Shown here one piece after another: positions 26,301 to 37,089 of a stretch of 64,000 nucleotides of DNA. Both the position numbers and the translations under genes were made by a program. Source of the stretch: Candidatus Latescibacterota bacterium (GTDB taxonomy: Bacteria > Latescibacterota > UBA2968). The stretch's first letter is position 1, and the number at the start of each line of letters is the position of its first letter. The stretch is from positions 1 to 64,000 of the forward strand of contig JAJEHL010000026.1 in NCBI GenBank assembly GCA_022823725.1, read 5' to 3'. Under the pieces are notes generated by a model. That model searched no databases, had not been told where the DNA came from, and saw only the letters and a list, made by a program, of their open reading frames with translations.

Positions 26301-29300
26301 GACGGATGCTCAGAACGGGCCATTTGACGTAACCATCACATTCTCCGAATCCGTCACAGGGTTCCAGCAGCGTGATGTAACAATCGGCAATGGCTCCATC
26401 ACTGCATTCTCCGGTTCGGGAGCCAACTACACCGTCACCATCAAGCCAGCGGCCACTGGAACCGTGACAGTAGATGTGCCAGCAAACGTCGCCACTGATG
26501 TCGCAGGCAACCGCAACCAGGCAGCCAGCCTATTCTCAGTGACGGCCACAATCAGGGATACTCAGACAAGAGACTTAGATAAACCGACGGTCAGCATCAC
26601 GGGACCAACCGATACGCAGGAGGGGCCATTTGACGTAACCATCACATTCTCAGAATCCGTCACAGGGTTCCAGCAGAGTGATGTAACAATCGGCAACGGA
26701 ACCGTCACAGCCCTCTCAGGTTCAGGCGCAAGATATACCGCCACCATCACGCCAGCGAGCAATGGAACCGTGACAGTAGATGTGCCAGCAAACGTCGCCA
26801 CAGATGGTGCAGGCAATGGCAACACGGCGGCGAGCCGATTTTCCGTACAGGCAGACCTCGATGCGCCGACGGTCAGCATCACGGGACCAACCGATACGCA
26901 GGAGGGGCCATTTGACGTAACCATCACATTCTCGGAAGCCGTCACGGGGTTCGGGCTGAACGACGTGACAACGGACAATGGAATTGTGACAGCATTCTCA
27001 GGTGCGGAAGCAACTTACACCGCCACCATCACGCCGATAGCCACTGTTGCTGCCGCAGGCAAGCGAACCGTGCCAGCAAACGTCGCCACAAAGCGAATCG
27101 TGACAGTAGATATGCCAGCAAACGTCGCCACAAATAACGCAGGCCATGGAATCGTGACCATGGATGTGCCAGCAAACGTCGCCACTGATGACGCAGGCCA
27201 TGGCAACCTTCCAGCCAGACCATTCGCAGTCCCGGTCAGCATACCGGCGGATACGCCGGGGAACCCGGATCCGAACAATCCGCCAGCAGACTCGAATCGC
27301 CCCACCGTGACCATCACCGGACCGACGGATACGCAAACGGGGCCATTTGGTGTAACCATCACCTTCTCGGAACCCGTCACAGGATTCGAGCCGAACGACG
27401 TGACAATCGGCAATGGAGCCGTCACAGCATTCTCAGGTTCACAAGCAACTTACACAGCTACTATCGAGCCACAGGCCAATGGAATAGTGACCGTGGATTT
27501 GCCAGCAGACGCCGCCACCAATAACGCAGGCCATGGCAACCTTCCAGCCAGACCATTCGCAGTCCCGGTCAGCATACCGGCGGATACGCCGGGGAACCCG
27601 GATCCGAACAATCCGCCAGCAGACTCGGATCGTCCCACCGTGACCATCGCTGGTCCAACAGATACGCAGAACAGTGCGTTTGACGTAACCATCACCTTCT
27701 CGGAACCCGTCACAGGATTCGGGACGAACGACGTGACAACCGGCAACGGGGCCGTCACAGCATTCTCTGGTTCAGGAGCAAGATACACCGCCACCATCGA
27801 CCCAGCGACCAATGGAATAGTGACCGTAAATGTGCCAGCAAACGCCGCCACAAATAGCGCAGGTCATGGCAACCTTCCAGCCAGACAATTTTCTGTGCAG
27901 GCAGACATAGGGCAGACCGAGTTAGATGAGCCGCCGGACCCCAGGCCGACAGTGACCATCACGGGGCCGACCGATACGCAGACGGGACCATTTGACGTAG
28001 AGATCACCTTCTCGGAGGACGTCACAGGATTCGAGCAGAATGAAGTGAGAGTGATTAAAAATGGAACCGTTACAGCATTCTCAGGTGCGGGGGCAATCTA
28101 CACCGCCACCATCACGCCAGCGGGCAATGGAACTGTGGTCGTGGATGTCCCGTCAGACGTCGTCACCAATAGCGAAGGCAATGGCAACGATCCGGCAGAG
28201 CGATTTTTCATGGTGATGGCACATCTGGGGCCGCCAACGGTGACCATCACCGGACCAACCGATACGCAGACGGGGCCATTCGACGTAACCATCACCTCAT
28301 CTGAGCCACTTAAAGGGTTCGAACTGAACGACGTGACAGTCGGCAATGGGTCCGTTACAGCATTCTCCAGTGCGGGAGCCTTCCACACAGCCACCATTGA
28401 GCCAACCGCCAGTGGAACCGTAACCGTAGATGTGCCAGCAAACGTCGCCAAAGGATACGCAAACACCGGCAATGAAGCGGCGCGTCAGTTTTCCGTGCAA
28501 GCAGACATAGACGCACCAGCGGTGGTCATCACCGGACCAACCGATACGCAGACGGGACCATTCGACGTAACCATCACATTCTCAGAAACCGTCACAGGGT
28601 TCGAGCAGAGTGATATAACAGTCGGCAACGGAGCCGTCACAACCTTCTCAGGTTCAGGAGCAACCTACAAAGCCACCATTACACCAGCGGCCACCGGAAC
28701 CGTAAGAATAGATATACTGGCAAACCTCGCCAACGATGCCGTAGGCAACGGCAACGAGACAGCCAGACAGTTTTCTGTACAAGTACAAGCAGACACAGAC
28801 GCACCAGCGGTGGTCATCACCGGACCAACCGATACGCAGACGGGGCCATTCGACGTAACCATCACATTCTCAGAGACCGTCACGGGGTTCGAGCAGAGTG
28901 ATTTAACAGTCGGCAACGGAACCGCGACAGCATTCTCAGGTTCAGGAGCAACCTACACCGCCACCATTACACCAGCGGCCACCGGAACCGTAAGAATAGA
29001 TATAATAGCAAACCTCGCCAGCGATGCCGCAGGCAACGGCAACGAGACAGCCAGACAATTCGCAGTCATGGCAGACCTTGAGCGTCCCACTGTGACCATC
29101 ACGGGACCAACGGATGCTCAGGAGGGGCCATTCGACGTAACCATCACATTCTCAGAGACCGTCACAGGGTTCGAGCAGCGTGATTTAACAATCGGCAACG
29201 GAGCCATCACAGCATTCTCAGGTGCGGAAGCAACCTACACAGCCACCATCACACCAGCAGGTAATGGAACCGTAAGGATAGATGTAATAGCAAACGTCGC

Positions 29301-32300
29301 CAACGATGCCGCAGGCAACGGCAACGAGGCAGCCAGACAATTCGCAGTCATGGCAGACCTTGAGCGTCCCACTGTGATCATCACGGGACCAGCGGATGCT
29401 CAGAACAGTGCCTTTGACGTAACCATCACCTTCTCAGAGACTGTCACAGGATTCGAGCAGCGTGATGTAATAATCGGCAACGGAGCCGTCACAACCTTCT
29501 CAGGTGCGGAAGCAACCTACACAGCCACCATCACACCGACAGCCAGTGGAACCGTAACCGTAGATGTGCCAGCAAACGTCGCCAACGATGCCGCCAGCCA
29601 GGGCAACCGTGTAGCCAGACAATTCGCAGTCATGGCAGACTTTGAGCGTCCCACTGTGATCATCACGGGACCAACGAATGCTCAGAACAGTGCCTTTGAC
29701 GTAACCATCACCTTCTCGGAGACCGTCACAGGATTCGAGCAGCGTGATGTAACAATCGGCAACGGAACCGTCACAGCATTCTCAGGTGCGGAAGCAAGAT
29801 ACACCGCGACCATCGAGCCAGTGGTCAGTGGAACCGTAACCATAGATGTGCCAGCAAACGTCGCCAACGATGCCGCCAGCCAGGGCAACCGTGCAGCCAG
29901 CCAGTATTATGTACAGGCAGACATAGACGCACCAGCAGTGACCATCACGGGTCCCGTGGGTATTCAAACAGAGGCCTTTAACGTAAAGATCACCTTCTCA
30001 GAGGACGTCACAGGATTCGAGCAGCGTGATTTAACAATCGGCAACGGAACCGTCACAGCATTCTCAGGTGCGGAAACAAACTACAAAGCCACCATCACAC
30101 CGACAGCCACCAGAACCGTAACCGTAGATATACCGACAAACGTCGCCACAGATGACGCAGGACATGGCAACCGTGCAGCCAAATATTATGTGCAAGCAGA
30201 CATAGACGCACCAGCGGTTGCCATCACTGGTCCAGTGGGGATTCAGAACAGCGCGTTTGACGTGGAGATCACCTTCTCAGAGGACGTCACAGGATTCGAG
30301 CAGAATGATATAACAATCGGCAACGGAACCATCACAGCATTCTCAGGTGCGGAAACAAGCTACAAAGCCACCATTGAGCCAGCGGGCACTGGAACCGCGA
30401 CCATAGATGTGCCAGCAAACGTCGCCACAGATGACGCAGGACATGGCAACGATGCAGCCAGCCAATTCGCAGTGCAGGCAAACCTGACGCGCCCAGCGGT
30501 GGTCATCACAGGGCCGCCGGACACTCAGAACGGTACATTTGACGTAAAGATCACCTTCTCAGAGGACGTCACCGGGTTCGGGCAGGACGACATCATCGTA
30601 AATAACGGCTCCGTTACAGCATTCTCAGGTGCGGGCAGCAGCTACACAGCCACCATCACGCCAGCAGCCAATGGAACAGTAACGATAGATGTGATGCCCG
30701 ACGCCGCCAGGGGTACGGCCAACGGCAACACAGCAGCAGAACAAATTTCAGTAAAAATAAACTCAGCACCGGATATAACCGTCGCGACATTGGGTCTGAC
30801 AACGACCGAAACCCTGACAACGACCGAAACGGGCGACACAGCCACTTTCACGGTGGTGCTGAACAGCCCAGCAGCGGTGACACTTTCCGTCAGCAGTTCG
30901 GATATAACCGAAGGCACAGTGGCGCCCCAATCTCTCACCTTCACAGACAAAAACTGGAATATTCCGCAGACCGTGACCATCACCGGCATGGACGACAACA
31001 TCGACGATAGCGATCAGGACTATAAAATTGTGCTGAAAGCAATGAATGATCATCCCGATGGCGCCGAGATAGACCTTCCCCATGTATCGGTGACCAACCG
31101 CGACGACGATGTAGCGGGGATCACGGTGGTCCCAATTTCCGGAATGATCAGGACCAAAGCGGGAATCGAACCAATCTCTGAAACAACTGCCAGCACGGCT
31201 GACCTCAATTCGCAGTTGATCACCACTGAAAGAGGCCACGCCGTCAGTTTCAAAGTGGTACTGGATAGCCAGCCCACAGCAGCGGTGACACTCTCAATCA
31301 GCAGTTCAGATATGACCGAGGGCACAGTGACGCCCCAAACGCTTACCTTCACGCCCGGTCGGGGTACAGGTCAACCCATAATCAGCTCATCATTTGGTCC
31401 CGCATTCGGCGCCACGACCTGGAACACGCCGCAAGTGGTGACCGTAACGGGCCTCGAAGATGGCCTCGAAGATGGCGACCAGCCCTACACCATCACCATA
31501 TCGCCAGTCGCAGGCGCCGATCTCAACTACAACAATATAAACGCCAAAGAGATCGCACTGACCAACCTCGACAATATAATCCTGCGCAATCTGACACTCT
31601 CGGCAGGCACACTGACACCGGCATTTACCAGCGAAACAATAACCTATGAAGCCACGGTTGCAAACGCGGTTGAAAGCCTTTCAGTAACACCTGTGGCGAG
31701 CGACGCGGCCGCAACCATTCTTGTCAACGGCATGCCAGTACCCAGCGGCACGCCGAGCCAGGACATCGCATTGGCGATCGGTCCAAACATCATTGAAGTC
31801 ACTGTGGGGAACACGGCCTATACAATAACACTCACGCGCACCGCGAACGGCGCACCCGCCATGCCAGTCCTGCAGAACCAGACTGCGACAGTGGGCGAGG
31901 CATTCCAATATGCGTTCCCCGAAGTGAACGACCCGGACCCCGGCCAGACCGTGACCTACACGGCGACACTTGAAGGCGGCGGTGATCTGCCGACCTGGCT
32001 GCACTTCGATGCGCCCAATCGCACATTTAGCGGTACGCCAGGCCGCACCGATGTGGGGGTCATAAGCATTGCAGTGACAGCGACAGATGACGGCACACCG
32101 CCAATGTCTGCCAGCACGACCTTCACACTCTCGGTGGTCGTGCCAGATATCAACTCACATGCCCTGGAGTTGGCCCTGGCCAGCTTTGGGCGAACCGTGG
32201 CTACCAGCGCGGTAGATGCCATATCTGATCGCTTCACAACGCCACGGGCAGCAACTGCAATGATAGGTGGACAACCCTTGACACTGCGCTCAGATCACGG

Positions 32301-33612
32301 CATCGTCGGACTGGTGCAGAACGCGGCGAGAACGGCAGGCCTCAACATCAACCTGCCGTTGGGACAGTTCGGAGCAGCATCCCCCATGCAAAATCCATTC
32401 GACGTTGATGGGGACAAGCAGATTCGGTTCCATCCCCGCTCTATACGCGACATCTTATCACAGAGCCACTTCGCCCTCCCCCTGGGAGGCGGAGACGAAA
32501 ACGCAGATGAAATGCCGTCCTGGGCACTGTGGGGACAGGGCAACATGAACGGATTCTCGAGTCTTTCCGAAGATAATCTTTCACTGGATGGACGCGTCTT
32601 TTCGACCTACCTGGGCATGGACTATCGTTTGGACAACCCCTTGACGCTCGGCATGGCATTGTCTCACAGCACCGGAGAGATCGATTACACCGGCAGTGAT
32701 GCAGGTGTAATGAACATGAACCTCCTCAGCGTCATATCCTACGCGCACTATGCAGCAGGCACGGGCCTGGATGTGTGGGGGATGGGCAGTGCGGGCCGGG
32801 GCGAGGCGCATGTGAAGGATCAATTCAGCGAAGCGCGCACCAATATCTCCATGCTCATGACCGCGGCGGGCATGCGAAACGCAGTCGCAAAAATGGGCGC
32901 TATAGATCTGGCCCTGAAAGGCGACGCCCTTGCCGTGTGGATGGCATCGGATGAACAGGAAAACTTGCCCTTGACCCGGGCAGATGTGCAGCGCATTCGG
33001 TTCGCACTGGAAGGCGAGTCCAGATACGCAATGTCGCAAACCTCATTGCTGACCCCGCGCCTCGAACTGGGAGGACGCTGGGATGGCGGCAGCGCAGAGA
33101 CAGGTCTGGGCACAGAAATAGGCGGCGGCCTGGGATATTTGCATACGTCCAGCGGGTGGGGCTTAGAGGCACGCGGTCGCTACCTTCTGGCACACCAGCA
33201 CGCCAACTTTGAGGATTGGGGCACCAGTCTGATGTTGCGTTTCGATTCCGGGATAAGGAATCACGGTCTGAAGCTGACGCTAACGCCCACATGGGGCAAT
33301 CCCGTCAGCCATACAAATGCCATGTGGGATAATATCAGTACAGCGCGTGTCACCCCCGGTTCAGGCGGTCCTTCGGCCTATCAGCCACAGCAACTTGACA
33401 TGGAAATCGGTTATGGTCTCCCATTTAAAGCCGGGTTACTCTCCTCGTATAGCGGATTGAGTACAACCGGTGCTGGCGCAATGCGCTACCGGCTGGGTAG
33501 CCGTCTGGAACTGGATCGAACCGCATATCTGAACGTCGAAGCCGAGCACAGCAAACAGGCTGTCGGGACCTCTGACTCTCGTGTTATGTTCCAGGGGCAG
33601 ATATACTGGTAA
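23374..33612 (+). CDS. Giant Ig-repeat autotransporter-like adhesin
   Basis: A 3,412-residue surface protein. A long signal sequence ends near PASAG (about residue 46). A Calx-beta-like N-terminal region follows, then about 22 copies of a roughly 95-residue Ig-like repeat (residues about 285-2460) with the pattern TITGPTDTQ..FDVTITFSE.VTGF. Next are two Calx-like modules, a cadherin-like sandwich (LTLSAGTLTPAF), and a putative Ig module (QNQTATVGEAFQY). The last 360 or so residues, from WALWGQGNMNGF, alternate like an autotransporter barrel and end in YW, an outer-membrane assembly signal. AAAGGA precedes ATG 23374. Probable role: adhesion or matrix binding, displayed under sigma-54 control. 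The passenger may remain attached; no cleavage motif is evident. Confidence 0.85.
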   Translation: MHFSGKFSTSSTPSIITRLLSLLRLSRAAGIAILLGAASVFPASAGTEVIEGGLARYTIESSVSEGLLPTVTITSKVPRLKVSYETKKSPKESDCCDIALPISDFVHKSGGATVLGVGTPFLIFLSTVEDDNVEHDEHFDLKVTVTDGTDKVIRTFKIKILNDDRATIALSKPHALEGGDLVFTATLDKLVVPSTVTVTPTFTNGTTTAADYTANTSPITFTGFKGEKKTFTVSTTEDTEDESLETFTVGLTVSEGRKPWNYDGDGSAIAVKSGTGTIHDRTGVAVNITGPTYTVGNHPFDVDITFAKSMFEFVQSDVTVGNGRITDFSGSGTSYTVTIWPSASGTVTVDVPANVAHTGEQGISVILRKYNWAATQFSVQADLDPPSVGIYGSSDVQTGAFYVTILFSEPVGEYGNPFEQDDITVGNGTATEFYLREGSKTTYSAKITPSASGTVTVDVPANATTDAGGNGNTAASQFSVEADLPPTVTITGPTDAQNSAFDVNITFSESVTGFERGDITVSNGSITAFSGSGASYTATITPAASGTVTVDVPANVATGGASDGNTAAPFPFSVQADLDAPTISITGPTDDQDSDFDVTVTLSEDVTGFEQSDVTVGNGSITAFSGSGTSYTATITPTASGTVTVDVAADAATDGAGNGNTAASQFSVQVYLPRSIRFEGPTTVRTTEDAFQVKAIFSEAPESYDFEPWNCTMSYTQEGAVFNITLTPGYYAGSGGRGSWPYTCHIRAIWPGVKNGPATLREGYLVDVDADPPGFWWNSGITGPTTPQNGPFDVRLGVTEGNLVGFDAEDITVTNGTVTSFEADTDYGWNYTVQITPTASGEVTVQVGAATFKDGAGHDNRASRRFSVQADFDAPTVSIAGPTDTQNGPFDVTITFSEDVTGFGQGDMTVGNGSVTAFSGSGANYTATVTPAATGTVTVDVAANVAEDAATNGNTAASQFSVEADLNAPTASITGPTDAQNGPFDVTITFSESVTGFQQRDVTIGNGSITAFSGSGANYTVTIKPAATGTVTVDVPANVATDVAGNRNQAASLFSVTATIRDTQTRDLDKPTVSITGPTDTQEGPFDVTITFSESVTGFQQSDVTIGNGTVTALSGSGARYTATITPASNGTVTVDVPANVATDGAGNGNTAASRFSVQADLDAPTVSITGPTDTQEGPFDVTITFSEAVTGFGLNDVTTDNGIVTAFSGAEATYTATITPIATVAAAGKRTVPANVATKRIVTVDMPANVATNNAGHGIVTMDVPANVATDDAGHGNLPARPFAVPVSIPADTPGNPDPNNPPADSNRPTVTITGPTDTQTGPFGVTITFSEPVTGFEPNDVTIGNGAVTAFSGSQATYTATIEPQANGIVTVDLPADAATNNAGHGNLPARPFAVPVSIPADTPGNPDPNNPPADSDRPTVTIAGPTDTQNSAFDVTITFSEPVTGFGTNDVTTGNGAVTAFSGSGARYTATIDPATNGIVTVNVPANAATNSAGHGNLPARQFSVQADIGQTELDEPPDPRPTVTITGPTDTQTGPFDVEITFSEDVTGFEQNEVRVIKNGTVTAFSGAGAIYTATITPAGNGTVVVDVPSDVVTNSEGNGNDPAERFFMVMAHLGPPTVTITGPTDTQTGPFDVTITSSEPLKGFELNDVTVGNGSVTAFSSAGAFHTATIEPTASGTVTVDVPANVAKGYANTGNEAARQFSVQADIDAPAVVITGPTDTQTGPFDVTITFSETVTGFEQSDITVGNGAVTTFSGSGATYKATITPAATGTVRIDILANLANDAVGNGNETARQFSVQVQADTDAPAVVITGPTDTQTGPFDVTITFSETVTGFEQSDLTVGNGTATAFSGSGATYTATITPAATGTVRIDIIANLASDAAGNGNETARQFAVMADLERPTVTITGPTDAQEGPFDVTITFSETVTGFEQRDLTIGNGAITAFSGAEATYTATITPAGNGTVRIDVIANVANDAAGNGNEAARQFAVMADLERPTVIITGPADAQNSAFDVTITFSETVTGFEQRDVIIGNGAVTTFSGAEATYTATITPTASGTVTVDVPANVANDAASQGNRVARQFAVMADFERPTVIITGPTNAQNSAFDVTITFSETVTGFEQRDVTIGNGTVTAFSGAEARYTATIEPVVSGTVTIDVPANVANDAASQGNRAASQYYVQADIDAPAVTITGPVGIQTEAFNVKITFSEDVTGFEQRDLTIGNGTVTAFSGAETNYKATITPTATRTVTVDIPTNVATDDAGHGNRAAKYYVQADIDAPAVAITGPVGIQNSAFDVEITFSEDVTGFEQNDITIGNGTITAFSGAETSYKATIEPAGTGTATIDVPANVATDDAGHGNDAASQFAVQANLTRPAVVITGPPDTQNGTFDVKITFSEDVTGFGQDDIIVNNGSVTAFSGAGSSYTATITPAANGTVTIDVMPDAARGTANGNTAAEQISVKINSAPDITVATLGLTTTETLTTTETGDTATFTVVLNSPAAVTLSVSSSDITEGTVAPQSLTFTDKNWNIPQTVTITGMDDNIDDSDQDYKIVLKAMNDHPDGAEIDLPHVSVTNRDDDVAGITVVPISGMIRTKAGIEPISETTASTADLNSQLITTERGHAVSFKVVLDSQPTAAVTLSISSSDMTEGTVTPQTLTFTPGRGTGQPIISSSFGPAFGATTWNTPQVVTVTGLEDGLEDGDQPYTITISPVAGADLNYNNINAKEIALTNLDNIILRNLTLSAGTLTPAFTSETITYEATVANAVESLSVTPVASDAAATILVNGMPVPSGTPSQDIALAIGPNIIEVTVGNTAYTITLTRTANGAPAMPVLQNQTATVGEAFQYAFPEVNDPDPGQTVTYTATLEGGGDLPTWLHFDAPNRTFSGTPGRTDVGVISIAVTATDDGTPPMSASTTFTLSVVVPDINSHALELALASFGRTVATSAVDAISDRFTTPRAATAMIGGQPLTLRSDHGIVGLVQNAARTAGLNINLPLGQFGAASPMQNPFDVDGDKQIRFHPRSIRDILSQSHFALPLGGGDENADEMPSWALWGQGNMNGFSSLSEDNLSLDGRVFSTYLGMDYRLDNPLTLGMALSHSTGEIDYTGSDAGVMNMNLLSVISYAHYAAGTGLDVWGMGSAGRGEAHVKDQFSEARTNISMLMTAAGMRNAVAKMGAIDLALKGDALAVWMASDEQENLPLTRADVQRIRFALEGESRYAMSQTSLLTPRLELGGRWDGGSAETGLGTEIGGGLGYLHTSSGWGLEARGRYLLAHQHANFEDWGTSLMLRFDSGIRNHGLKLTLTPTWGNPVSHTNAMWDNISTARVTPGSGGPSAYQPQQLDMEIGYGLPFKAGLLSSYSGLSTTGAGAMRYRLGSRLELDRTAYLNVEAEHSKQAVGTSDSRVMFQGQIYW
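24228..30750 (+). repeat. Coding tandem array of about 22 Ig-like repeats
   Basis: Units of roughly 270-340 bp begin at ACCATCACGGGACCAACCGA-like sequence. Units between about 28,500 and 30,500 are the most alike, implying recent expansion. Two units (about 25,390-25,980) are divergent. An exact block of about 95 bp encoding a Pro/Asn-rich linker occurs twice (near 27,199 and 27,534). Copy number is likely to vary between strains. Confidence 0.85.
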
Positions 33613-33627
33613 ACTCTGCAACACAAA

Positions 33628-33667
33628 AAGCCGGGTGCATCGCAAGAATGCACCCGGTTTCTTTTCA
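33628..33667. terminator. Bidirectional Rho-independent terminator
   Basis: CCGGGTGCAT (33631-33640) pairs perfectly with ATGCACCCGG (33648-33657). T-rich sequence follows on the plus strand and an A-run precedes it, so it serves the adhesin and the convergent Uma2 gene. Confidence 0.88.
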
Positions 33668-33683
33668 ACATTATCCGATCTAT

Positions 33684-34271
33684 TCACCAAATTTCATCCA
33701 AATCCAGTTCAAATCCCCGCAAGACGGGATCGCCAGAAATGCGCGAAGGCCTCTCCAATTCTTCTATGGGCAAGCCAGAGCGATACACATAAACGCGCTC
33801 TGTATATGGATCGATCAACCAACCCAAACTCAGGCCATTATCGAGATACTCCTGCATCTTTTCCTGCAATGGGGTCAATGAATCACTTTCCGACCGCAAC
33901 TCAATGACAAAATCGGGACACAATGGAACAAACCTGCGTCGGTCTCCCAGAGACAACGCATTGAGCCGCGTATGTTCAATCCATGCGGCATCGGGCGACC
34001 GCACTGCCCCATTGGGCAACCGAAACCCACCTGACGAATCAAAACTCGCACCCGTACCATCCCTCTTTGCCCAAAATCGCAACTGCATAGTAATCTCTGC
34101 ATTGCGCTCGCTCGTCTCACCGCCCGCTGGTGGCATAATAATTACGTCCCCCTGCGCATTGCGCTCAATGCAAACATCGCGATTGAGCCTACAAAACGCG
34201 TAAAAATCCTCATCATTCACCTCGATCACCGGCTGAAAATGCAAGACAGTTTCCATCTCCGCGATCTCCAT
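33684..34271 (-). CDS. Uma2 family PD-(D/E)XK nuclease-like protein
   Basis: A 195-residue Uma2/DUF820 protein. Family marks are MPPAGGETSERNAEI, RSPDAAWIE (the Asp of the PD motif), FVIELRSESDSL (ExK-like segment) and LGWLIDPYTERVYVYR. These proteins have a restriction-endonuclease fold but unknown biological role. It starts 3 bp after the aconitase stop on the same strand and may be co-transcribed. Confidence 0.85.
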   Translation of the reverse strand: MEIAEMETVLHFQPVIEVNDEDFYAFCRLNRDVCIERNAQGDVIIMPPAGGETSERNAEITMQLRFWAKRDGTGASFDSSGGFRLPNGAVRSPDAAWIEHTRLNALSLGDRRRFVPLCPDFVIELRSESDSLTPLQEKMQEYLDNGLSLGWLIDPYTERVYVYRSGLPIEELERPSRISGDPVLRGFELDLDEIW

Positions 34272-34273
34272 TA

Positions 34274-36952
34274 TTATTCCTTCAAAAAACCCCGCAACAC
34301 CGTATGCAAAATCCCGCCATTGCGATAATAATCGATCTCCACTGGCGTATCGATACGCACCGTCGCAGAAAACGACCGTACATTCCCATCCTCATCCGTC
34401 GCCGTCACCGTCACATCTTGCAAAGGCTGCAAATCATCGCTCAGACCCGTAATATCGTACACCTCCCGCCCCGTAAGCCCCAGCGACTCGGCATTCTCAC
34501 CCGCCACAAACTCCAGCGGCAACACCCCCATACCCACCAGATTACTGCGGTGAATGCGTTCAAAACTCTCCACAAGCACCGCGCGCACGCCCAAAAGTAA
34601 CGGACCCTTAGCCGCCCAATCGCGCGACGACCCCGAACCGTACTCCGCCCCCGCAATCACAATCGACGGCACGCCCTCATCCACATACCGCATCGCCGCA
34701 TCGTAAATACTCATCTGATCACCCGAAGGCAGATGCACCGTCACACCGCCCTCTGTACCTGGCGCCAGCGAATTGCGAATGCGAATATTCGCAAACGTAC
34801 CCCGCATCATCACCTCGTGATTGCCCCGCCGCGAACCATAAGAATTGAAATCCTTTGGCTCAACACCCTTTGAAATCAAATACGCCCCCGCCGGACTATC
34901 CACCGCAATCGAACCCGCCGGAGAAATGTGATCCGTCGTCACGGAATCGCCCAATTGCGCCAGCACCCGCGCGCCTTTAATATCTGCAATCGCATCTAAC
35001 TCCGGCGACAAATCCACAAAAAACGGCGGCTCCTGCACATAAGTACTCTCCCCCTGCCACCCATAGAGATCCCCCGCTTGCCCGCCAACCGCATTCCACA
35101 TCTCATTGCCCTCAAACACATTGCCATAACGCGCCTCAAACATATCCGGCCTGAGCGCCCGCGCAATCGTATCGCCAATCTCATCCTGACTGGGCCAGAC
35201 ATCGCGCAAAAACACCGCATTGCCATCCCCATCCAGCCCTATCGGCTCCGCAGTCAAATCCAAATCCACCCGCCCCGCCAGCGCATAAGCCACAACCAGC
35301 GGCGGCGACGCCAGATAATTCGCCTTCACATGAGGATGCACGCGACCTTCAAAATTGCGATTGCCACTCAACACCGACGCAGCCACCAGATCCCCCTCGT
35401 GAATCGCGGCAACCACCGGATCGGGCAACGGCCCGCTATTGCCAATACACGTCGTACAGCCATAACCCACCGTGTAAAAACCCAACTGCTCCAAATACGG
35501 CGTCAAACCCGCCTGATCAAGATAATCCGACACCACGCGCGAACCCGGCGCCAGACTCGTCTTGACATGTGCCTGAACCTTCAACCCCTTTTCCACCGCC
35601 TTCTTCGCCAACAAACCAGCAGCCACCATCACAGAAGGATTGCTCGTATTGGTACAACTCGTAATCGCCGCAATCACCACCGCCCCGTGCCCGAGCGCGC
35701 CATTCGTCTTCTTTTGAGCATCATCATCATCCAGCCCAAAACCACTATTGCCCACAGGTGCGCGCAACGCGCCCTCAAACGCCCCCTTCATCTGCCCCAG
35801 CGCAATGCGGTCCTGCGGTCGCTTTGGACCTGCCAAACTCGGCTCCACCGTACTCAAATCCAGTTCAAGCGTATCCGTAAACCGCGGCTCTGGCGTATCA
35901 TCTGTGCGGAACAAACCCTGCTCCTTCGCGTACCGCTCAACCACATCCACCTCTTCCGCCGTGCGACCCGTGCGCGCCAAATAACGCAACGTCTCGTCAT
36001 CCACCGGGAAAAACCCCATCGTCGCCCCGTATTCCGGCGCCATATTCGCAATCGTCGCGCGATCTGCCAGCCCAATACCCGTCAACCCCATACCGTAAAA
36101 CTCGACAAACTTATCTACCACACCCTTCTCGCGCAACATCTGAACCACCGTCAACGTCAAATCCGTCGCCGTCGTACCCTCGGGCAACTGCCCATCCAAC
36201 TTGAACCCGATAACCTCAGGCGTGAGCATATAAATCGGCTGCCCCAGCATCACCGCCTCTGCCTCAATACCCCCCACACCCCAGCCCACCACACCCAGAC
36301 CATTGATCATCGTCGTATGGGAATCTGCCCCCACCAGACTATCGGGGAAAGCCACGCCATCCCGGGCAATAACCCCCTTCGCCAGATATTCGAGATTGAC
36401 CTGATGCACAATACCCGTCAGCGGCGGCACCACCCTGAAACTCTCAAACGCATTGGCACCCCAGCGCAAAAACTCATACCGCTCCCGATTGCGCTCAAAT
36501 TCGATCTCCGCATTTCTCTGCAACGCATCCGAATTTGCAAAACTATCCACCTGCACCGAATGATCCACCACCAGATCCACCGGAATCAACGGCTCAACGC
36601 GACTTGCATCGCCTCCCATGCGCCCCATAGCCGAACGCAACGCCGCCAGATCCACCAGCGAAGGCACACCCGTAAAATCCTGCAACACCACCCGCGCGGG
36701 CTTAAACGGTATCTCTATCGGATTGGGATTGGCCGCATTCCAATTCGCCAGCGTCCCCACATCTTCTTCGCGCACCTGATACCCATCCAAATTTCGCAGC
36801 GCCGCCTCGAGCAACACCCGCACGGAAAACGGCAAACTCGACACAGCCCCAACCCCATCAGCCTCCAACCTGTCCAACCGAAAAATTGCGAGATCACCCG
36901 CTTTTGTAGAAAGCGTATCGCGCGAATTCAAAGGATTATGCGTTTGACTCAT
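34274..36952 (-). CDS. acnA: Aconitate hydratase AcnA
   Basis: An 892-residue aconitase of the AcnA/IRP type, full length for the family. The iron-sulfur cluster Cys residues are visible in [10 protein letters not shown] and [31 protein letters not shown], and the C-terminal swivel domain with [20 protein letters not shown] and [17 protein letters not shown], are intact. It interconverts citrate and isocitrate in the TCA cycle, in the cytoplasm. AGGAAC precedes ATG 36952. It is probably the first gene of a two-gene unit with Uma2. Confidence 0.95.
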   Translation of the reverse strand: MSQTHNPLNSRDTLSTKAGDLAIFRLDRLEADGVGAVSSLPFSVRVLLEAALRNLDGYQVREEDVGTLANWNAANPNPIEIPFKPARVVLQDFTGVPSLVDLAALRSAMGRMGGDASRVEPLIPVDLVVDHSVQVDSFANSDALQRNAEIEFERNRERYEFLRWGANAFESFRVVPPLTGIVHQVNLEYLAKGVIARDGVAFPDSLVGADSHTTMINGLGVVGWGVGGIEAEAVMLGQPIYMLTPEVIGFKLDGQLPEGTTATDLTLTVVQMLREKGVVDKFVEFYGMGLTGIGLADRATIANMAPEYGATMGFFPVDDETLRYLARTGRTAEEVDVVERYAKEQGLFRTDDTPEPRFTDTLELDLSTVEPSLAGPKRPQDRIALGQMKGAFEGALRAPVGNSGFGLDDDDAQKKTNGALGHGAVVIAAITSCTNTSNPSVMVAAGLLAKKAVEKGLKVQAHVKTSLAPGSRVVSDYLDQAGLTPYLEQLGFYTVGYGCTTCIGNSGPLPDPVVAAIHEGDLVAASVLSGNRNFEGRVHPHVKANYLASPPLVVAYALAGRVDLDLTAEPIGLDGDGNAVFLRDVWPSQDEIGDTIARALRPDMFEARYGNVFEGNEMWNAVGGQAGDLYGWQGESTYVQEPPFFVDLSPELDAIADIKGARVLAQLGDSVTTDHISPAGSIAVDSPAGAYLISKGVEPKDFNSYGSRRGNHEVMMRGTFANIRIRNSLAPGTEGGVTVHLPSGDQMSIYDAAMRYVDEGVPSIVIAGAEYGSGSSRDWAAKGPLLLGVRAVLVESFERIHRSNLVGMGVLPLEFVAGENAESLGLTGREVYDITGLSDDLQPLQDVTVTATDEDGNVRSFSATVRIDTPVEIDYYRNGGILHTVLRGFLKE

Positions 36953-37089
36953 AAACAGTTCCTCTTTTCGTGTTATTCATTTTTAATTGCACAGGAAAAG
37001 AAAAATACCATAACAACTCATCTTTTCAAACTCTTTTTATACGGTTCGCACTTGATTGGAACGGAAAGAATATATATGTTCTCTCGTTA

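Noticed and set aside
24298-32004. Long open frames on the minus strand inside the adhesin gene.
   Set aside because: They follow the repeat period, are shadows of the Ig-repeat codons, and show no recognisable domain or ribosome-binding site.
33684-34271. A restriction-modification or defence system around the Uma2 protein.
   Set aside because: There is no methylase or other defence gene nearby. Uma2 proteins occur widely as single genes.
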